Positions 25,201 through 40,200 of a stretch of DNA of 64,000 nt are shown in pieces. The notes beneath the pieces are model-generated. The model searched no databases, was not told the DNA's origin, and saw only the letters and a list, made by a program, of their open reading frames with translations. Source of the stretch: Alentia gelatinosa (lineage: Eukaryota; Annelida; Polychaeta; Phyllodocida; Polynoidae); assembly GCA_950022655.1 (NCBI GenBank), contig OX465579.1:80425193-80489192 (forward strand), given 5' to 3'. Position 1 is the stretch's first letter; every line of letters starts with the position of its first letter. Both the position numbers and the translations under genes were made by a program.

Positions 25201-28200
25201 GCCCCAGGTGTGTTATTTGACAATAAGCCAACATGAACGGATTTGACATACGTATATAACACACACATAAACCATGTATGCCTCAATTACTATGATAAGC
25301 AGACGTCAGTAGACAGTCCCACCCCGGCCATTCTTCCTCATATCTTCACGTATTGAACATTTTACAACCACCCACGCACGTACTATTCAAACATCTGCAC
25401 CAGACTCAGTCAGCACCCAGCCTTTGGGTGTGCATACTTAATGGGTGACTGGCTACCAACAACCTCTGGCTGAGAGACACGTATAGGTGTGTGTGTGTGT
25501 TGAGGGGGTGGGGGTGTACAGGTGTGTTGGGGTGGGAGGTTGTGGGCGGATAGACGTGGGGTAAGTAGGCCACAGGTTGTGGTTCGATATATAGAGCAGG
25601 ACAACAGTTACACCATCGACCCTATGATATATTATTGACATAGGTTATCGACCCAGTTCTTACGCTGGATAGAGTTATGCAATTAGTATAGTCATTTTAT
25701 CGCGCTGTTATGTTGATACAGTATCTAAAGGCATATGGGTCCTACAAGAGTGATTGTCAACTCGTGTTGGTACCTTTTCAATTACATTGCTATTTACTAG
25801 AAACTAGAAACGATCTGCAGATCAGACTATAAATACATTATAGAAAGGAATTATCTTTTAATATGCATGGCTATCTCTTTCAGTAAAATCCAAACATTTA
25901 AAGATACCTGATCCATTAAATTATGAGTCTACATACATTGACAGCCCCATTCAATACCCCTACATCTTGAATTTAGATCGCATGCTGAGAAAATAATCGA
26001 GTCTAAAGGTCTCTGCTCATTGCCTCTATAGAAATGCCAGGGGAAATTCTCCCTCCTCCTATACTACTGACATCCACCGGCAACCAGCCGTCTCCGCCGC
26101 CATCTCCGCCCATTGATCACTCTCTGCTGGTACCTGTCAGACACCCATACACAAGGGTGTAGGGGGTAGGAGCTGGGGCCTGAGATACTATGGTGTCTGG
26201 ATATGGGTTGAAGATAGGGCTCAGGCGGCTACGATGTGTGCATAATACATTGAATCTGAAGGGCCACATTTGGAAGGAGACGTATTCTATTAGAGCATGA
26301 GAAGGTACCACGAGGAATTTATGTTCATAATATTTTGATTTCAAGAAAAAGAATCAACATTTCTAAAAGGGATTTTTTTCTATCAAGCAACTCTTCTCTT
26401 CTCATTTGCATGACATACAAAACGTTGTTTCAGTATACATTTCGACATGTTTCTAGACAAGATACACTTATTCTCTGTGCATGCCGTTCTATGTTGACAA
26501 ATTAAAGACATTTTTTATAAGCCTCTCCTTCTTCTCTAATATCTGCCTGACTTAAGGTACAGATTTCCATGCGTAGTTCGTTTACTAGTTTAACCCGAGA
26601 AAGATCTTAAAGCACTACAGTTAGAAGATTTTTTCCACTTCTTTCACACAAAGTTTGCATTTTCAGAGACTTATATATATATGTGATGTGTCCCTCACTT
26701 TATGGGATTGTTCGTTTTAATTGCAGTCTTTCCATGAATCCACGTGATTCTGACAGCCTTAATAAGCGTTAGGTACTACGGAGAAATCTTGCTTCGCATG
26801 TTGAATTTTACATAGGCCAATACCAGTGTTCATTGATAAGTGGCAGTAGGTTGTGCCATCGAATGATGTTATTGTGCTAGGAAATGTACAGTACCATGTG
26901 CCACACTGCCTGCCCTTAATCCTTATCTCACAGAATTCAGACTTACATGATATAAACTGTAGAATATCGGCACCTTGTCTCACCCCTGGTACAAGTTTAG
27001 CCATATGAATATGATGAAGTCATATGAATTTGCTAACTATATTCTAATCATTCTGAAATTCTAATGATAGTTAATGTCATAGAAAGGGGTGAGATAAATC
27101 CAGAAACTCACTCGAATCATAAAATAAACACTCGTTTGGTTGTGCCTTAATTGTCACTCGGCTTCGCCTCGATGACGATTGGGGCCAACCCAAACCCGTG
27201 GAGTATTGTCTATTTATACGATTCTCGATGCAGTTTATATAAATATATGGAATTCAATGTTGACGATTTTTTCAAACTGTGTTTAAACAATTTTTCAATT
27301 TTTTAATCTGAAACAACCATATTCATTTGAATATTCTATTATAATAGTTTCAGTATCCCCTAAGATGAAAATATCTTCAAATAAAACGTTTCTTTAGCTT
27401 TTGAAATATTATTACTTGAAGCTCTCACCTGTGCATATATGCGTTTGGGGCTAAATAAAGTGTTTCTGAAAAAAGCCAAAATATGTGTTGAATCAAGGCG
27501 TTACACGAGATTGGATGCTATCCTGAGTGTTTCATAACCTAATTGTTTCTCTCATTAGAGAATGACAGATGATAAGACGTGGCAAAACACCTCCTTAATC
27601 AAACTGATGCTACCTTCTGACAACTTCCTGTCGGTTCAAACAATGGTTGCTATAGAGTTTCCATGTAACCATTGTTCGTAGTCAAACAACGGAAACTCCA
27701 ACCATGGGAATGGATCGTAGTTCCTGTTCGCACTGTCGTAGCACTATATTGGATTGTGACAATGAAGCCAAGCATGTAATTGGACTAAATCCCAATTGAA
27801 AAATCCATGGGGGGGGGGGGGAGAAGAATAAATATATCAGAAAATAAAATCGAAAGCATGTACACGTTTTAATGAGGGTGATGTACTTTACTTACAGGTG
27901 TTTGGATCAGCACCAAGCACAGATATGACGGAGAAGTTCGGCGACATTCTGCAGTTCTGTAGTCAGGTGTCACGTCTGATGGTCAGCGAAATCCGCCGCC
28001 GGGCCTCCAATCAATCCACAGGTAAGACTTCACGTCTATCACAGCTCACCTCTACTCACAGGTAACTACTGTCATATTAGCAAACCTCCAATTAGTCAAC
28101 AGGTGGGATTTCACAGATTACTTATCTACCTCCTACCCACAGGGTAACTACTGTCATACTAGCACACCGCAAATTAGTCACCAGGTGAGATTTCAGATAA

Positions 28201-31200
28201 CTAATTACATACCCTCTACTCACAGGTAACACTGTCATACCAGTACACTTCCAATTAGTAGGTAATCACAGGTAGGACATCACAGATACCGTTCCTGTCA
28301 TATACTCTCAGGTGACACGGTCAATTAGTCAATAGGTGGGGCATCATGAATAACATGGCTGCTCTCAGTCAACTATGAGGTCTTTATTGGGATCGTATCG
28401 TCAAAAAGTTCTGGGGGGAAACCATGCTTAGAGCATAGATTTCGATCGCGTTACATCCTAATATCAGTTAACATGCATCTAACCGATACGACGACACGTT
28501 ATAAGACGTCCATCGTCTGACACCCGTAGATATGAATTAAATTTCAATGAAATTAGAAGCATAATTGATTAGTCCTTTCTGCATGACTTACAGGCAGTTT
28601 ATCACTATCATAAAGTAGCGGTATGGGTAATATGATGATATTACAATTAGATTGATTAGCCTGGTTGGTTTATTACAACGGATGGATTGCTCAAAAATAG
28701 GCGGCAGAAGTTAGCGGTGGTAACATATTGTGTACGGGGAACTCGTAGTTCGGTGAACGTTGTATGGTTTAGAGACGTTGGTGAATTGAGCATATACATC
28801 TGTCAGTGAGGGCAGTTGCCTGCTGGCTGCCATGTCTCAGACTGGCCAGGGATGCGGTGTTTAGTCAGGCGGAGCTGCTCGGAGCTGCTCACGGCTTATC
28901 TGATCCCCAGGGGAGCGGGGAGCAGCAGCGAGTCACTCACCGAGCACAGGCACGGGCGCTTAGGGTAGGCTTAAACGACAGATCTGCTTGGAGAGTATTT
29001 CCTGAGTCACTCGCCCTGACTGAATCACGCCCTATTATCGCTCACATCTTAAGCTCGCTCCGCAGTCTGGGGTGTTTTCAACATTATCCGTTATGGCGGA
29101 AAAGATTTTCCTGACATCGGAAAGCTTATTAAAGATTCTGAAAAAAAACCACTTGGAAGTTCAGTGATACAATGAGGTTTGTCGAAGAAATGAGGAAAGA
29201 ATTAAAGTGCTGAAGAATCGGACAATTATCTCAAAGACTCTTTACCATAAACTTCATTTCCTTATTGGCTGAATTCCCTTGTTCAACTCCTATCAAATAT
29301 TTGTGTTGTCCTTTCAAAGATATCCAAATTGTAGGTTTTATTGGGATTTATCACCACAAAGTGCGTCTTCATACTTAGGTTATGAGAATACCGTTATCAA
29401 TAAAACACTGTATACAGTGTAGGGAGTGTACTGTATGCCGTAGGCCTCACGTCTTAACCCAGACTCCTGATGCCCGCCCACACTCATCTATCGTTGACGC
29501 ACTACCGGAAGGTGTGATTAGATCTGCTTGGCGATTGATTACATCCGTCCAGTGCTACAATGGAGGCGTGATGAATGCGACAAAGCAGTGGAGTTCTTCT
29601 TTATTTTATCTTGTTCATTTTCACGTGGTAACAAGAGAAATAAAGAGATGACTGAAGCCAGTCACTAAAATCCCTACGCTTATTTTGCATACCAAATTGT
29701 GCCCCAGATTCTAGTCTAGATCAAGACTAGTCTTATTTGTTGATATGATAAGATCATGCCAGATGATAAACATATACAAAACTACATGAGTCGACATAAT
29801 GTGGAATACAACACTGTTGATATTGGTTAATGCTAGGCGTTACCACAGTCCATGTGCGGAAATATTACACCATATGAAGTTACTGGATTACAAGTAGTAC
29901 AGTAGCATGATATACCCAGATAACAGGGATAGAATTCTTTGGTCATAACAAGCTATCATACTTTGCGTTTCTCTCCTACTCTCGTCAATATTCAGATTGC
30001 CATGACACATAAAGTCTTATCTAGCTTCTAACTGCTCGAGCTATTCTTTCAGTTCCATATTCTGGTACATGAATACGAAGCCTGTGCAAGTCTGATAAGA
30101 TTTATTGTCACGGCTAAGGTCTGTCATTTTTGTCTTAAGTACACGCCATTCGTTTCTGTCAGATGCCCACACGTAACCAGGCCGCGGTGTGTCCCCGTGA
30201 TATGCACCACCAGTAGGCACTGTGTTCGGTGTGTTAACACCTCTGTGGGAAGCGCTTTTTAAGGGGTAATTAGCTGAATTCTATAGTGAGCTCCGCCAGG
30301 AAAAAATAGACACACAGACATTACCAGTACTGACTAAGTATTGATTGGGAAATAGGTGTGTTTTGTATCCTTTTTGTCGCAACTGAAAAACGCTGACTCA
30401 GCACTGTACGTAGAACGTGTATACCGCTGATATAAAGCCCTCTCAAGTCCACTATATTCTCCTCTTGGAGAACTATTCCTATAAGCCAGTCTCCCCCCAG
30501 AGGTTTGGTAGCAGAGTTGTAGTTAGAATATATATAGAAGGCCACGTACAGAGAGTTTTGGTACACGGCCTCACCAACCATAGATTCCAAGAGTAGTAAT
30601 ACCGACTTATCTGAATACCCTTCACCCGCCGTACCCCGCGTAGATAGAAGGGCATGACCGGATATTATTAATCATCGGTTTAGCAATGAGCGGTCAGAAA
30701 ATCAATGCTTGGTCGGCTGGCTGAGTCCGCCATTTGTACAATGGCGGCTCACACATGTCAGTGGCGGTTCCGCTCTGAATTACTCTCGGTTGTAGGATGT
30801 CAGTGGTATTCTGTTACACAAAGCGGGACATTTGATGTGCAAATATGATCATATTTCAATCACTCCTCCAATTCCAGTAGATTGTCCTCAACTACACGGA
30901 TGTTTTTCATTGAATCACAGAGAAATTTGTGGTGAATTTACAATGTTAGTAATGCAGGGATGCAGTTTCCTCTTTTCAAGGAAATCCTTGTTTTCATTTT
31001 CGGTTTAAAAAATTCCCTTTCTTTGAGTTCACATGTTTTCTCAGTCTCTCTATGGCAGTAAATTCCACCTGAAAAATATTTCCTTTTTTTCATAACCCAA
31101 ACCCTGCTCATCCCTGCTGTATGATATGCAGGTCGAGTAAATTTTATTGTTTATCAACTCTTTGGATAATTTATTCATAAAAGAAATGTCAGACATCTGA

Positions 31201-34200
31201 AGGAATGGCCTGTACTTGTACCGGCAGCACCAGGTTGCCGTCTACTTGCCTACAGAAGAAGCTGCTTGTCGAGACAGTTGTTATCGCATGTGGCCAGTTC
31301 TCGACTCGTGGGATTCCCCGCTTCACCTCCTCACCAGCACCACCACGGGCTCTACCACTGAGCAGCTCCTTCTGTGAGGCCCCTGAGTTACTCTACACCA
31401 CGGGCTGCTCCTTATACCCAACGTAGTGCCGCTCTCCATTCAGAGGTTTTAATATAAAAAATCTGTATGGAGAGGGCAGTGATATGCAATGTCACATCGT
31501 TTTGGTGTTTGGTAATACTAGTACATGTAGTATATGAAAGTGGAATTTAATTCGATGCTGCCATATCTGTTGTAAAACAGAAATCAGAAGGACAAGCATG
31601 ATTAATATCGTTGGGTTAAATAAACCGAGTTGTGAAAAAACATTAATTTGAAAAAGGGTGAATCTATGCATAGGTATATGAAAGGGTCCACCAGGTGCCG
31701 AAACGTCGCCAGTGCTGTGTTAGACTACTTCTAAATCATACAGAAAATGTACCATTCCAAAAAGGTCAAATAAAACTCACATTCCAATTTCTACGGGTTT
31801 GCGGGTGTTGTTTATTTACAACACCATATACTTATATATTGTAGTCACTTCACACGTGAATTTATGTCAGTCAAAGAAGGATGTTAAAAAGTCATGGATG
31901 TGTCTGCATCAACCAGTGCGACAAAAAAACAACATAAAAAGGGTTAAAAAGCTGACGATGAAAAAAGGCTTAAAAAAGCGGACAAAGCGGCTGTCGGTGG
32001 GCGAGGCAGATGGGGTGTTTACACAGACAGTTATCCCTAAGGCGTTATCAGCACCGCCTGCCTATGATAGCCGCAACAATGATAACGCCAACTCTTATCA
32101 CACCCACCTCCTCCTGTGGGTTCTAGACCATGATTCCACCCCTCCCAACACCTCTCCCAACCCACCCAGCCACCCACCACAAGGTGCATGAGGCTCAGCA
32201 CTAATCGGCCTCCCCCAGGAGTTGTTACATCTATGATAGGATCACTACCAATAGGAGGAACTAGCAGCGTTGAGGATTTTTAAAGGTATTTAATATGTGT
32301 ACAGATTGAGGGAAGCCCCCAAATGTGACATTCTGAAAGTTAGAAAATCGTATTGTGAAGTTTTTCATACAATCTTATTAAAGGGCCTGTTCTATCAGGA
32401 CGATGGCATTTATCCTACCCCTAATAAAAAAATCCATAGGCTTAACATTGGGTCACTGTATTCGGTCTGGAGTTCAGAAAAATGAAAAATATCGCTCTAG
32501 TGGGATACACTTGACAAATGACGTCATTTGTTAATGTAGAAGTAATTTAGACGGGCGGGGTAGGATAAATTCTAAACCAAACTCGAGTAAGTCATGTTAT
32601 TGTTCATCGCACTCCGGCAAGATTGTGTATTACTGCTCTCGGCTTCGCCAGTAATATGCGATCTTGCTGTCATGCGATAAACAACAACACGACTAACTCT
32701 TGTTTGGTTTCTCCATAGTATCTAATTGTGGGGCTTGTTTTGGAGGCATCAGCAACAATATTTTGCTGATTATTGTTGAATTATGGTGAAAATAGGCATA
32801 AAACAACACCCTGGCAGTATCTGCTATCATCTGTACCGATTCTGACGCCCCCCAACTCCAGGCTAGTTCCACAGTTCTAGCCCTATACACTGTAAAATGA
32901 CATGATTACAGTTAGAATTCTGTTATTTCTCAAAATAATCACTATACACAACGTTAATTCACTTCAAAGACACCACCTTCCTTCAAATGGATACTCTCAA
33001 TAAACATTCCAGGGGTCAAGGTCACAGCTCATAGTTCTAGGCATTGAACACCAGAGGACACCACCAGTAAAAAAATCCTAGTAGACTACGGGTGTATTAG
33101 TATTGGTGCACGTCAGACATATGGAACAAGGCACCCGACAGCGGCCGATGGTCGCTGACGGCACTGATTTCACCAGCTTATGGTGTTCCATAACACCGAT
33201 GGTACAGGAATAGTTAATCAGACACTGTCAGGCTCGTACTGTGGCTGAGAATCCAGCCAGTTGGAACAGCCCCATTATTCGGAGGAATATCTCATTGTTA
33301 AAGGAAATACTTTTGCTATGGATTATATTCAAGCAATTAACAGCTTAACTGACTATGCTTGAAGGAACTTGAATAATTTCACGATTATAACTTATCTGTT
33401 CGCTGTGTTTTTTAATGATAGATAGGGTTTCATCAATCTTATTTTCAAATCAAAGTAATTCGGTAAGTTATAGTTTATCAAAGTTATATTTCTTAGAAAC
33501 TAGAATCCAATACTGTGATAATATAATTTCCTCTGCTTTTTATACTTGATACAACCGAGGCCTAGGATCATGTTATTCACTAATTAACTGGAGTTCACTG
33601 CAATATTCTACCGAAAATCCATAAAAACTTACACAAGGTCGAGTATCAAATGCCGTAATTAACGAGTCAATAATGCAGGGCACTCTGCATTAATCAGATC
33701 AACACCGTCAATACATTGAATCATTTAGACGAAAGGTGGAAGACGGTCTGTAATGGAGGGTCTCTTTTTGTACACTGTTTTAAGTATGTTCGTGTTTTTC
33801 TGCGGCAACTAATTTTTAATGGATGGGGAGTTCCTCGTAAGCTTTTAGGTTTTTAGAAGGCTGACTCTTTAAAGCTCGCTGTGCTTGTTAATAAGGGTAA
33901 AGGGACTTCTTTGTCGTGTCGTTAGGTCGTGGCCCTATGTACCTTCAAATGCTATTTTAGCAGCTGTGCTGTCCTCATTGCAGAAACCTTTCCTTCATAC
34001 ACGCCTTTGATAAAACCCCGGCTTCGTGTTTCTTAAAAAAGGTGACTTGATTAGTGAGTGTGGGGCATATCTTCACCATGACATCAGATTCTGTTGATAT
34101 TCAAACACTTTCTAGTTTCTAAAGAATAACACTAAGTATCATATCATAGATTTAAGTTTCAACACAATATTTATTTTGTCGATATCATACAACGAATTAA

Positions 34201-37200
34201 TATGGATGTATGTATACTGAAATTTCTATTTACAGATAAAGCTTCCTTTTCCAATTCTGAGTAAATGTATGTGATTGATACAGTAGGTTGAGACTTTGTC
34301 TCGCACACGTAAAACACATAACACCATCTATTAACAATTGTCTCTTTGGATTTTCCAGAAATGGACACTCCACCAGGTAGTAACTTATAAGAATATCGCT
34401 TGTGTATATTACATACCTGGAAGCTTGTTGGGCTAAAAATAACAGGGTGGTCAATATATATTACTAATGACAGTGGATTGCCTTGTGTTTAGAGGTGGTT
34501 GTTTGCTATTGCTTTGATTTTCCCGACTTCCTAACCAACTACAGACTTGCGCGGACATTATCATACTGGTTATAAAGCAAGAATTTCAACAAGAACAACC
34601 AATGTCATACAAGTCAAGTAACATTGAAAGACCGTAAAATAGTGATTCATTTTTCAGTAGGTGATAATATTTTGTTGGTCAGTATGTTGGACATTGGAAG
34701 TGCGGAAGGCAACGCGTTTATAAAACCAAATGTAAATGTTTAAATGATTCCGCCGATTTTTAGCTTATGCTTATATGGTTTAATCAATAACGAATATGAA
34801 GACAATATAAGATATATAATCATGGATATGCCATTCATATAAACGAAATTGACTGATACTCTGGGTTATGAAGGATTTTAAAGGAAAAAAATACAAAAAA
34901 ATTGTATCGGAAGACGCTGACAGATAACGACTACAGCCTAGTAATGGATCGAGATTAAGATTCCCATTAAGACACAACATAAAATGAGTTAATAATTAAC
35001 CCAGTCTGCATAATAGAAACTGAAGTGGGAAAAAGAATAACGTGTGGACGTTCCTTGAAAATAATCCGTGGTGCCTGCGGCAGGTCCTTTTTTACCCGCA
35101 GTCTGTCCATTTGTCAGGCTGGATGGAATTGAACAAAAGTGTACCACCCATCAAGCTACGTAGAAATTTTACTATGAATTAATTCAGCACTCCCGCCAAC
35201 ACACCCGAGGACATAGCAGTGCCGTGTTCATTTTAAAGGATTGACATTGACCGAATATAATGTATAACAGGCTTTCTTCAATGGGAAATAGAAATTTAAA
35301 TTTTCTTCGGCTTTATCAAAAGATATTATTACCACGTCTTAATTTCTATGTGAAATAGCGTATGGGATGAAGAGTACATCTTAATTTTCGTTGCATAGAT
35401 TTCTCCACCTGCTGCAGGTACGGAAGTATAGGTATGTTATCACGGCCCAAAACGAGTTCGTGCTATAAAGTGGACACCAGCTCTAACTGTATTCTTTAGT
35501 GCAGAAAAGAATTACTTAGAAATGTGATTTTTAACTACCTACGTACATGTCGATGGATTAAGTGTTAAATGTGTCCTTATGTGTGACGAATCGGTCATAG
35601 CCATTCTCGCATCCTTCAAGGCACGACGATGACGTCACGCCCCCCGTCTCAGCTAAGCGCCACCTGGCTGCCGCCGTCGGCGCCAGATGCGCAGGTGACC
35701 GGCGCCCATCAGTCCCACTCGGCCCCCAGGGGGCGCCAGTGCCGTGTCCTCATCTCAGACGCCTGTTGCCATGCCGACGCCACGTCATATTCATTAGTCC
35801 GGTGAGGCGAGAAAAGGCGAGACTCACACAGGCGCCCTCTGTGGGACATGACGCGTACGGGCGTCTCTCTACGTCATGGCCGAAAAAATGAGATCACAAT
35901 GCTTTGTCGTCTGCGAAGACATTACTTTGTGTTGGTATATGTCAGGCCTTGCCAGCCATGTATTAGCGGTTTTATCAGTCGTTCTTCTGGTCATCGTCTT
36001 AGGCAGTAGCTCCCATATTGAAATATGGAAAAGATCTTGATATGATATTTTGAAAATGCATGGTAGATAATATTCTACTTTATCTCGGCGAGAGTCGGTA
36101 AGTGCCCTGGAAATCTAGGAGGCCGGCAGCAATGTCATCACACGGACAATTATTTTGGGGTGGTGTATTAAGACTAGAATCATCCCCATGATTTGACGAG
36201 GCTTGTTTGAATACAAGAGACGCTCTTGTTTTGCAAGGAAGCTCGTGCAACTATTTGATGAGAGCAGAGTGGTGATAGGTAGTAACCTAACCAGCTGGTC
36301 TGATATGACCCTCACCGTGAAAAACCAACATGTCTGCATTAATTTATTTTTCATCAATACAAAGGTTAGACAGGCTCTCACTTTGGTCCTCACCACGAAA
36401 AGTTAAAAGTTGCATGTTAATGCAGATACATTCCCCTTTAAGAGTTAAACGAGTCCGGTCTGATATCACGAATAAAAATGAGGGAACCATTGTATTTTTT
36501 GTATATGTAGAGGTCGAGTCGCTGACATACAATGTGGGGGAGGGGGGGGGGGCATATCACATGTTGGAACTGTAAGTTGAGCTTCCGAATACCTATATAT
36601 CACATTGCAGATAAGCGCCCATATCAGGCTATATGCCTACTGTTGCCGCACTCTACGTGTGTAAATATTTGAATGACTATTAGCCCATATGTTGTGAGTT
36701 CCGTGCAAGCATACATCTCCGGTAATGTCCAGCTGAAAGCGCAGCATGTTTTCTCAGAAGGCTTCTTCCTGCACTTGAATGTCTTTGCTCACTGTGTTGG
36801 TTCTGACGTGACACCCCTTTATCAATGCAGACTCGTTAATTATTGATTGGTGAGTTAATGGGAGACCCACATACTTTCCCTGACCTAGACGCAGTGACCG
36901 CTGGTTGCCCCAGTGCTGTACATAAAGCCAACACTGCCCTCGGGGACCCTGCAATGGACGGGCGCCAGCACCACTTCCGGGAGACGTGCGCACGCAGGAA
37001 TGGAACGCTGTGTGAGCGATAATAGACACGTGTTTACACGACGTGAATAATTTCTGAACTCATAGCGTCAGTGTGTTCTGACAAGCGCCGTTTTCAGTAT
37101 AGTTCAGCAAGCCGTTTGCCAAGGCAGATAAATGGTATTTCAGGACTAGTTTTAGAGAAAAGGAAACATTACCACATCGAGCCTTTACTCGAGCTGTGTA

Positions 37201-40200
37201 CTTCATTGAGAATACGTCCATTTTAGCATAGACATACAATTTCGAACAAGAAGTCCCATTCCCGTTTAAAAATTATCAAAAATACGAGAAAAAAAATAGA
37301 AAGGACCGAAAATCTTATTTGAAAAATAACTCAAAACTGTCTGTCATTATGATATTATTCTGCCAAGGTTTGAATGGTCCTGAAATATTTTTTTCTGTTC
37401 AATTTTCCTAAAGTTCCTCAAAATAACATACCGCCCACAGCAGGACCTTCGAGAATCTAAACCCAGAGACCCTCGCGATGAGACATAGGTTTGCGTGTAG
37501 GGTGTTCCATACAAACCAGTTACTCAAACATTATAGTGTTGCCTTGGCCTCACTTCATCACAGCTCGGTCCCTTTAGCCAGGCGCCTAATGAATCACTCT
37601 CTTCATCTGTCTGGTCCCCGTGAAATGAGCTGTCTCAGCAGCGTGGGGTTGACGACCTTTAAGTCTGTATCACCCTCCAACGTTCATCGTTAAAGCAGCT
37701 TTTCTCTAGTGCAATAGAAACGATTGTAGTCACAGTGAATATAATTTTACCTCGGTTATTGTTGTCATATAAAAAGAGACAACAATTTAATTTTTGATTT
37801 TGGACACTTGATGAAACCTAAAATGACCACGGACTTGGAAGACCGATATAGGTCCATGATGGGACCGATCAAAATCATTGCAGCCCTACCTTTCAGTAAC
37901 CCATACAATGGACAAGATCCGATACCATGTCTATCATCCCTGAACCGTATACCATGTTTATCTTCACAGAATATTAAATAAAATAGTTATGTCATTATAA
38001 ACCCGTGGGTGAATGTCTCACTTATACTGACCAGGAGTACAGCTTCCGTTTGCCACTGAGTGACGAATGAATAGTCATACGGCCCTCAGTACCATGTGAG
38101 CACTTTCAATCTCGAAAAGGCTAATTGTAATATTGGGTTTTTAATGATTTCTAGCTCTATAATAATAAGAAGACATAGGGAATGTACCTGAATTCCATCT
38201 GTTCTTCGATATTTTGGTCGGAAATATCTCTGAACACATTCCATTCAGGCACACTACCTTGTCTCTATATTATCCTAGACCATTGTGACATGGCCATAAT
38301 TCTAGGAACCTATACAATAATTACTGTTGCAGATAACACAAGCCCAACATTCCAAATACTAATCCCAAACCTTTTAACCTAGAAGCCTCTCTCAGGCATA
38401 CACCAAAGTTGTCTTTTTCATGCCATCGCTACATGCACACTACGGCAAGCACCACCTTCCAATGCCTCGGGCAGATGCATATAGAATGCCATTATATTAT
38501 AGCTAGGCTTGTTGACGACAATTCAGCCAGTAATGGCTAAAGTGCAGCACCTTTTAATCTGTTATCATCCCACGAAGTGTGAATCCTTGCATTGCCCTAG
38601 GTAAGACTCCCGCCCGACATAATCGACTAGCTCGTGGTTGTGACGCCACTAGGCGCTGGGGTAGAGCGTTCTTCGTCACCTATGACGTCATACACGCTAT
38701 GACGTCATTGTAGACGGTGCCTGGTCTTGCAAAATACTGGGTAACAAATTTAACTGGATTCAGTTACTTACATATGTTATTGAACATCCCAAGAGTCAGG
38801 AGTTCAGAACGTATGAACCATAGACCTTTTACTAATGATTCAGTGCTAGATATGGACTTTGGTATCTAAAGTCATTTGGTGTTTTGTCAGAAATCTATAT
38901 AACATAGACGCATTAGACGTAGAGTGATTTTATGGTATTAATCTAACTGACCTTGGAGATTATTAGATTTTTCTATTTATTAACGGAGCTCTTCAAAACG
39001 CAACATTTTCATCTAACATATCCTATGAAATTCTGATGCTCATGCATATTTAGATATCTATTTATTGGAAATACAAAGATAGCATCAAGTGGTTTTATCG
39101 GGTGATATAACCTACTTTTAATAAACCCCTCCCCAAATGTTTATATCCATACAATACCGGGAAACAACCGAAAATGGACCAATGTCCTTACCAACAAACT
39201 AAAGTGGACCTGCTGGGCCAAGTCGAACCTACTAAAACAGCAGTTACCCGTTCACAAAACAACCCTTCTAAAGAAATTTTTTTGAACGATTCGAATAGTC
39301 ACCCACACCCCACCGGGAACGCGGAGACGCCCGAATCGACGCAAATCATTTTTATCACCTTCTAAAGACATGCACTGAAGCCTTTAAAAAAGGTTGCCTC
39401 AAGAATGGCCTCATGGTAAAATATTTTAAATATCTATTATCAAAACTCTCAAGATGCTCAACCTGACTTAATTTCATATTTATTCAGAGACGATCATGGT
39501 AAACTTCAGTTGTAACGATGGAGACCCCAACCATATTTTAGCCTCAGACCCACACAGCTTAAACACTGAAGCTTTCTTTTAGCTGTCTCCGGAAGTACTC
39601 TTATGTAAACGGCTGTTTCAGTTGATTCACTGTGACTCCCTTTTGTTGTTGAAAACTACCCAAATCGCCCAAATGAATAACCTGTAATTAACTTGGTCCC
39701 ATATTACCTGTCTGTGTTTTTAGATGCGGCGAGTTGCGCTATCGTGAAGTTCCTGGAGATCGAGTCGACGGAGGAGTCGAGTAACGGCTGGATGCTGCTG
39801 AGCACCATCAACCTGCTGTCGACGGGCGCTGACAGCCTGATCGACTGTATGACGGCCGCCTCGCTGCCCTCCACCCTCGTCAAGTGTCTCTACCTGTTCT
39901 TTGACCTGCCGCACGTCGACCACGCCGACCGCCTCGAGCCCGGCTGCGAATTCACGCCCAAAGAACGCCGAGTGCTCCTCCAGAAGGTGTTTGTACAGGT
40001 GAGACCTGCCTCAAATACAATGCCATTATGGTTCCCAGAATAGCTTCGAACAGAGATGGCAGCTTTTCCATGGACATTTTTTCCTTTCATTTTTATTGTA
40101 TGAAATTCTTTTACCTTGTTTGAAACAAATATGATATTAATTGAGCCTCATTCGTGTTCGTGTTTGTTTTGAACCACATGTCAATGCTTCGGCTGACACC

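Noticed and set aside
28806..29114. 102-codon G/C-rich ORF in intron 2
   Set aside because: Contains a short internal direct repeat, unrecognised translation, and no acceptor/donor pair in phase with exons 2 and 3.
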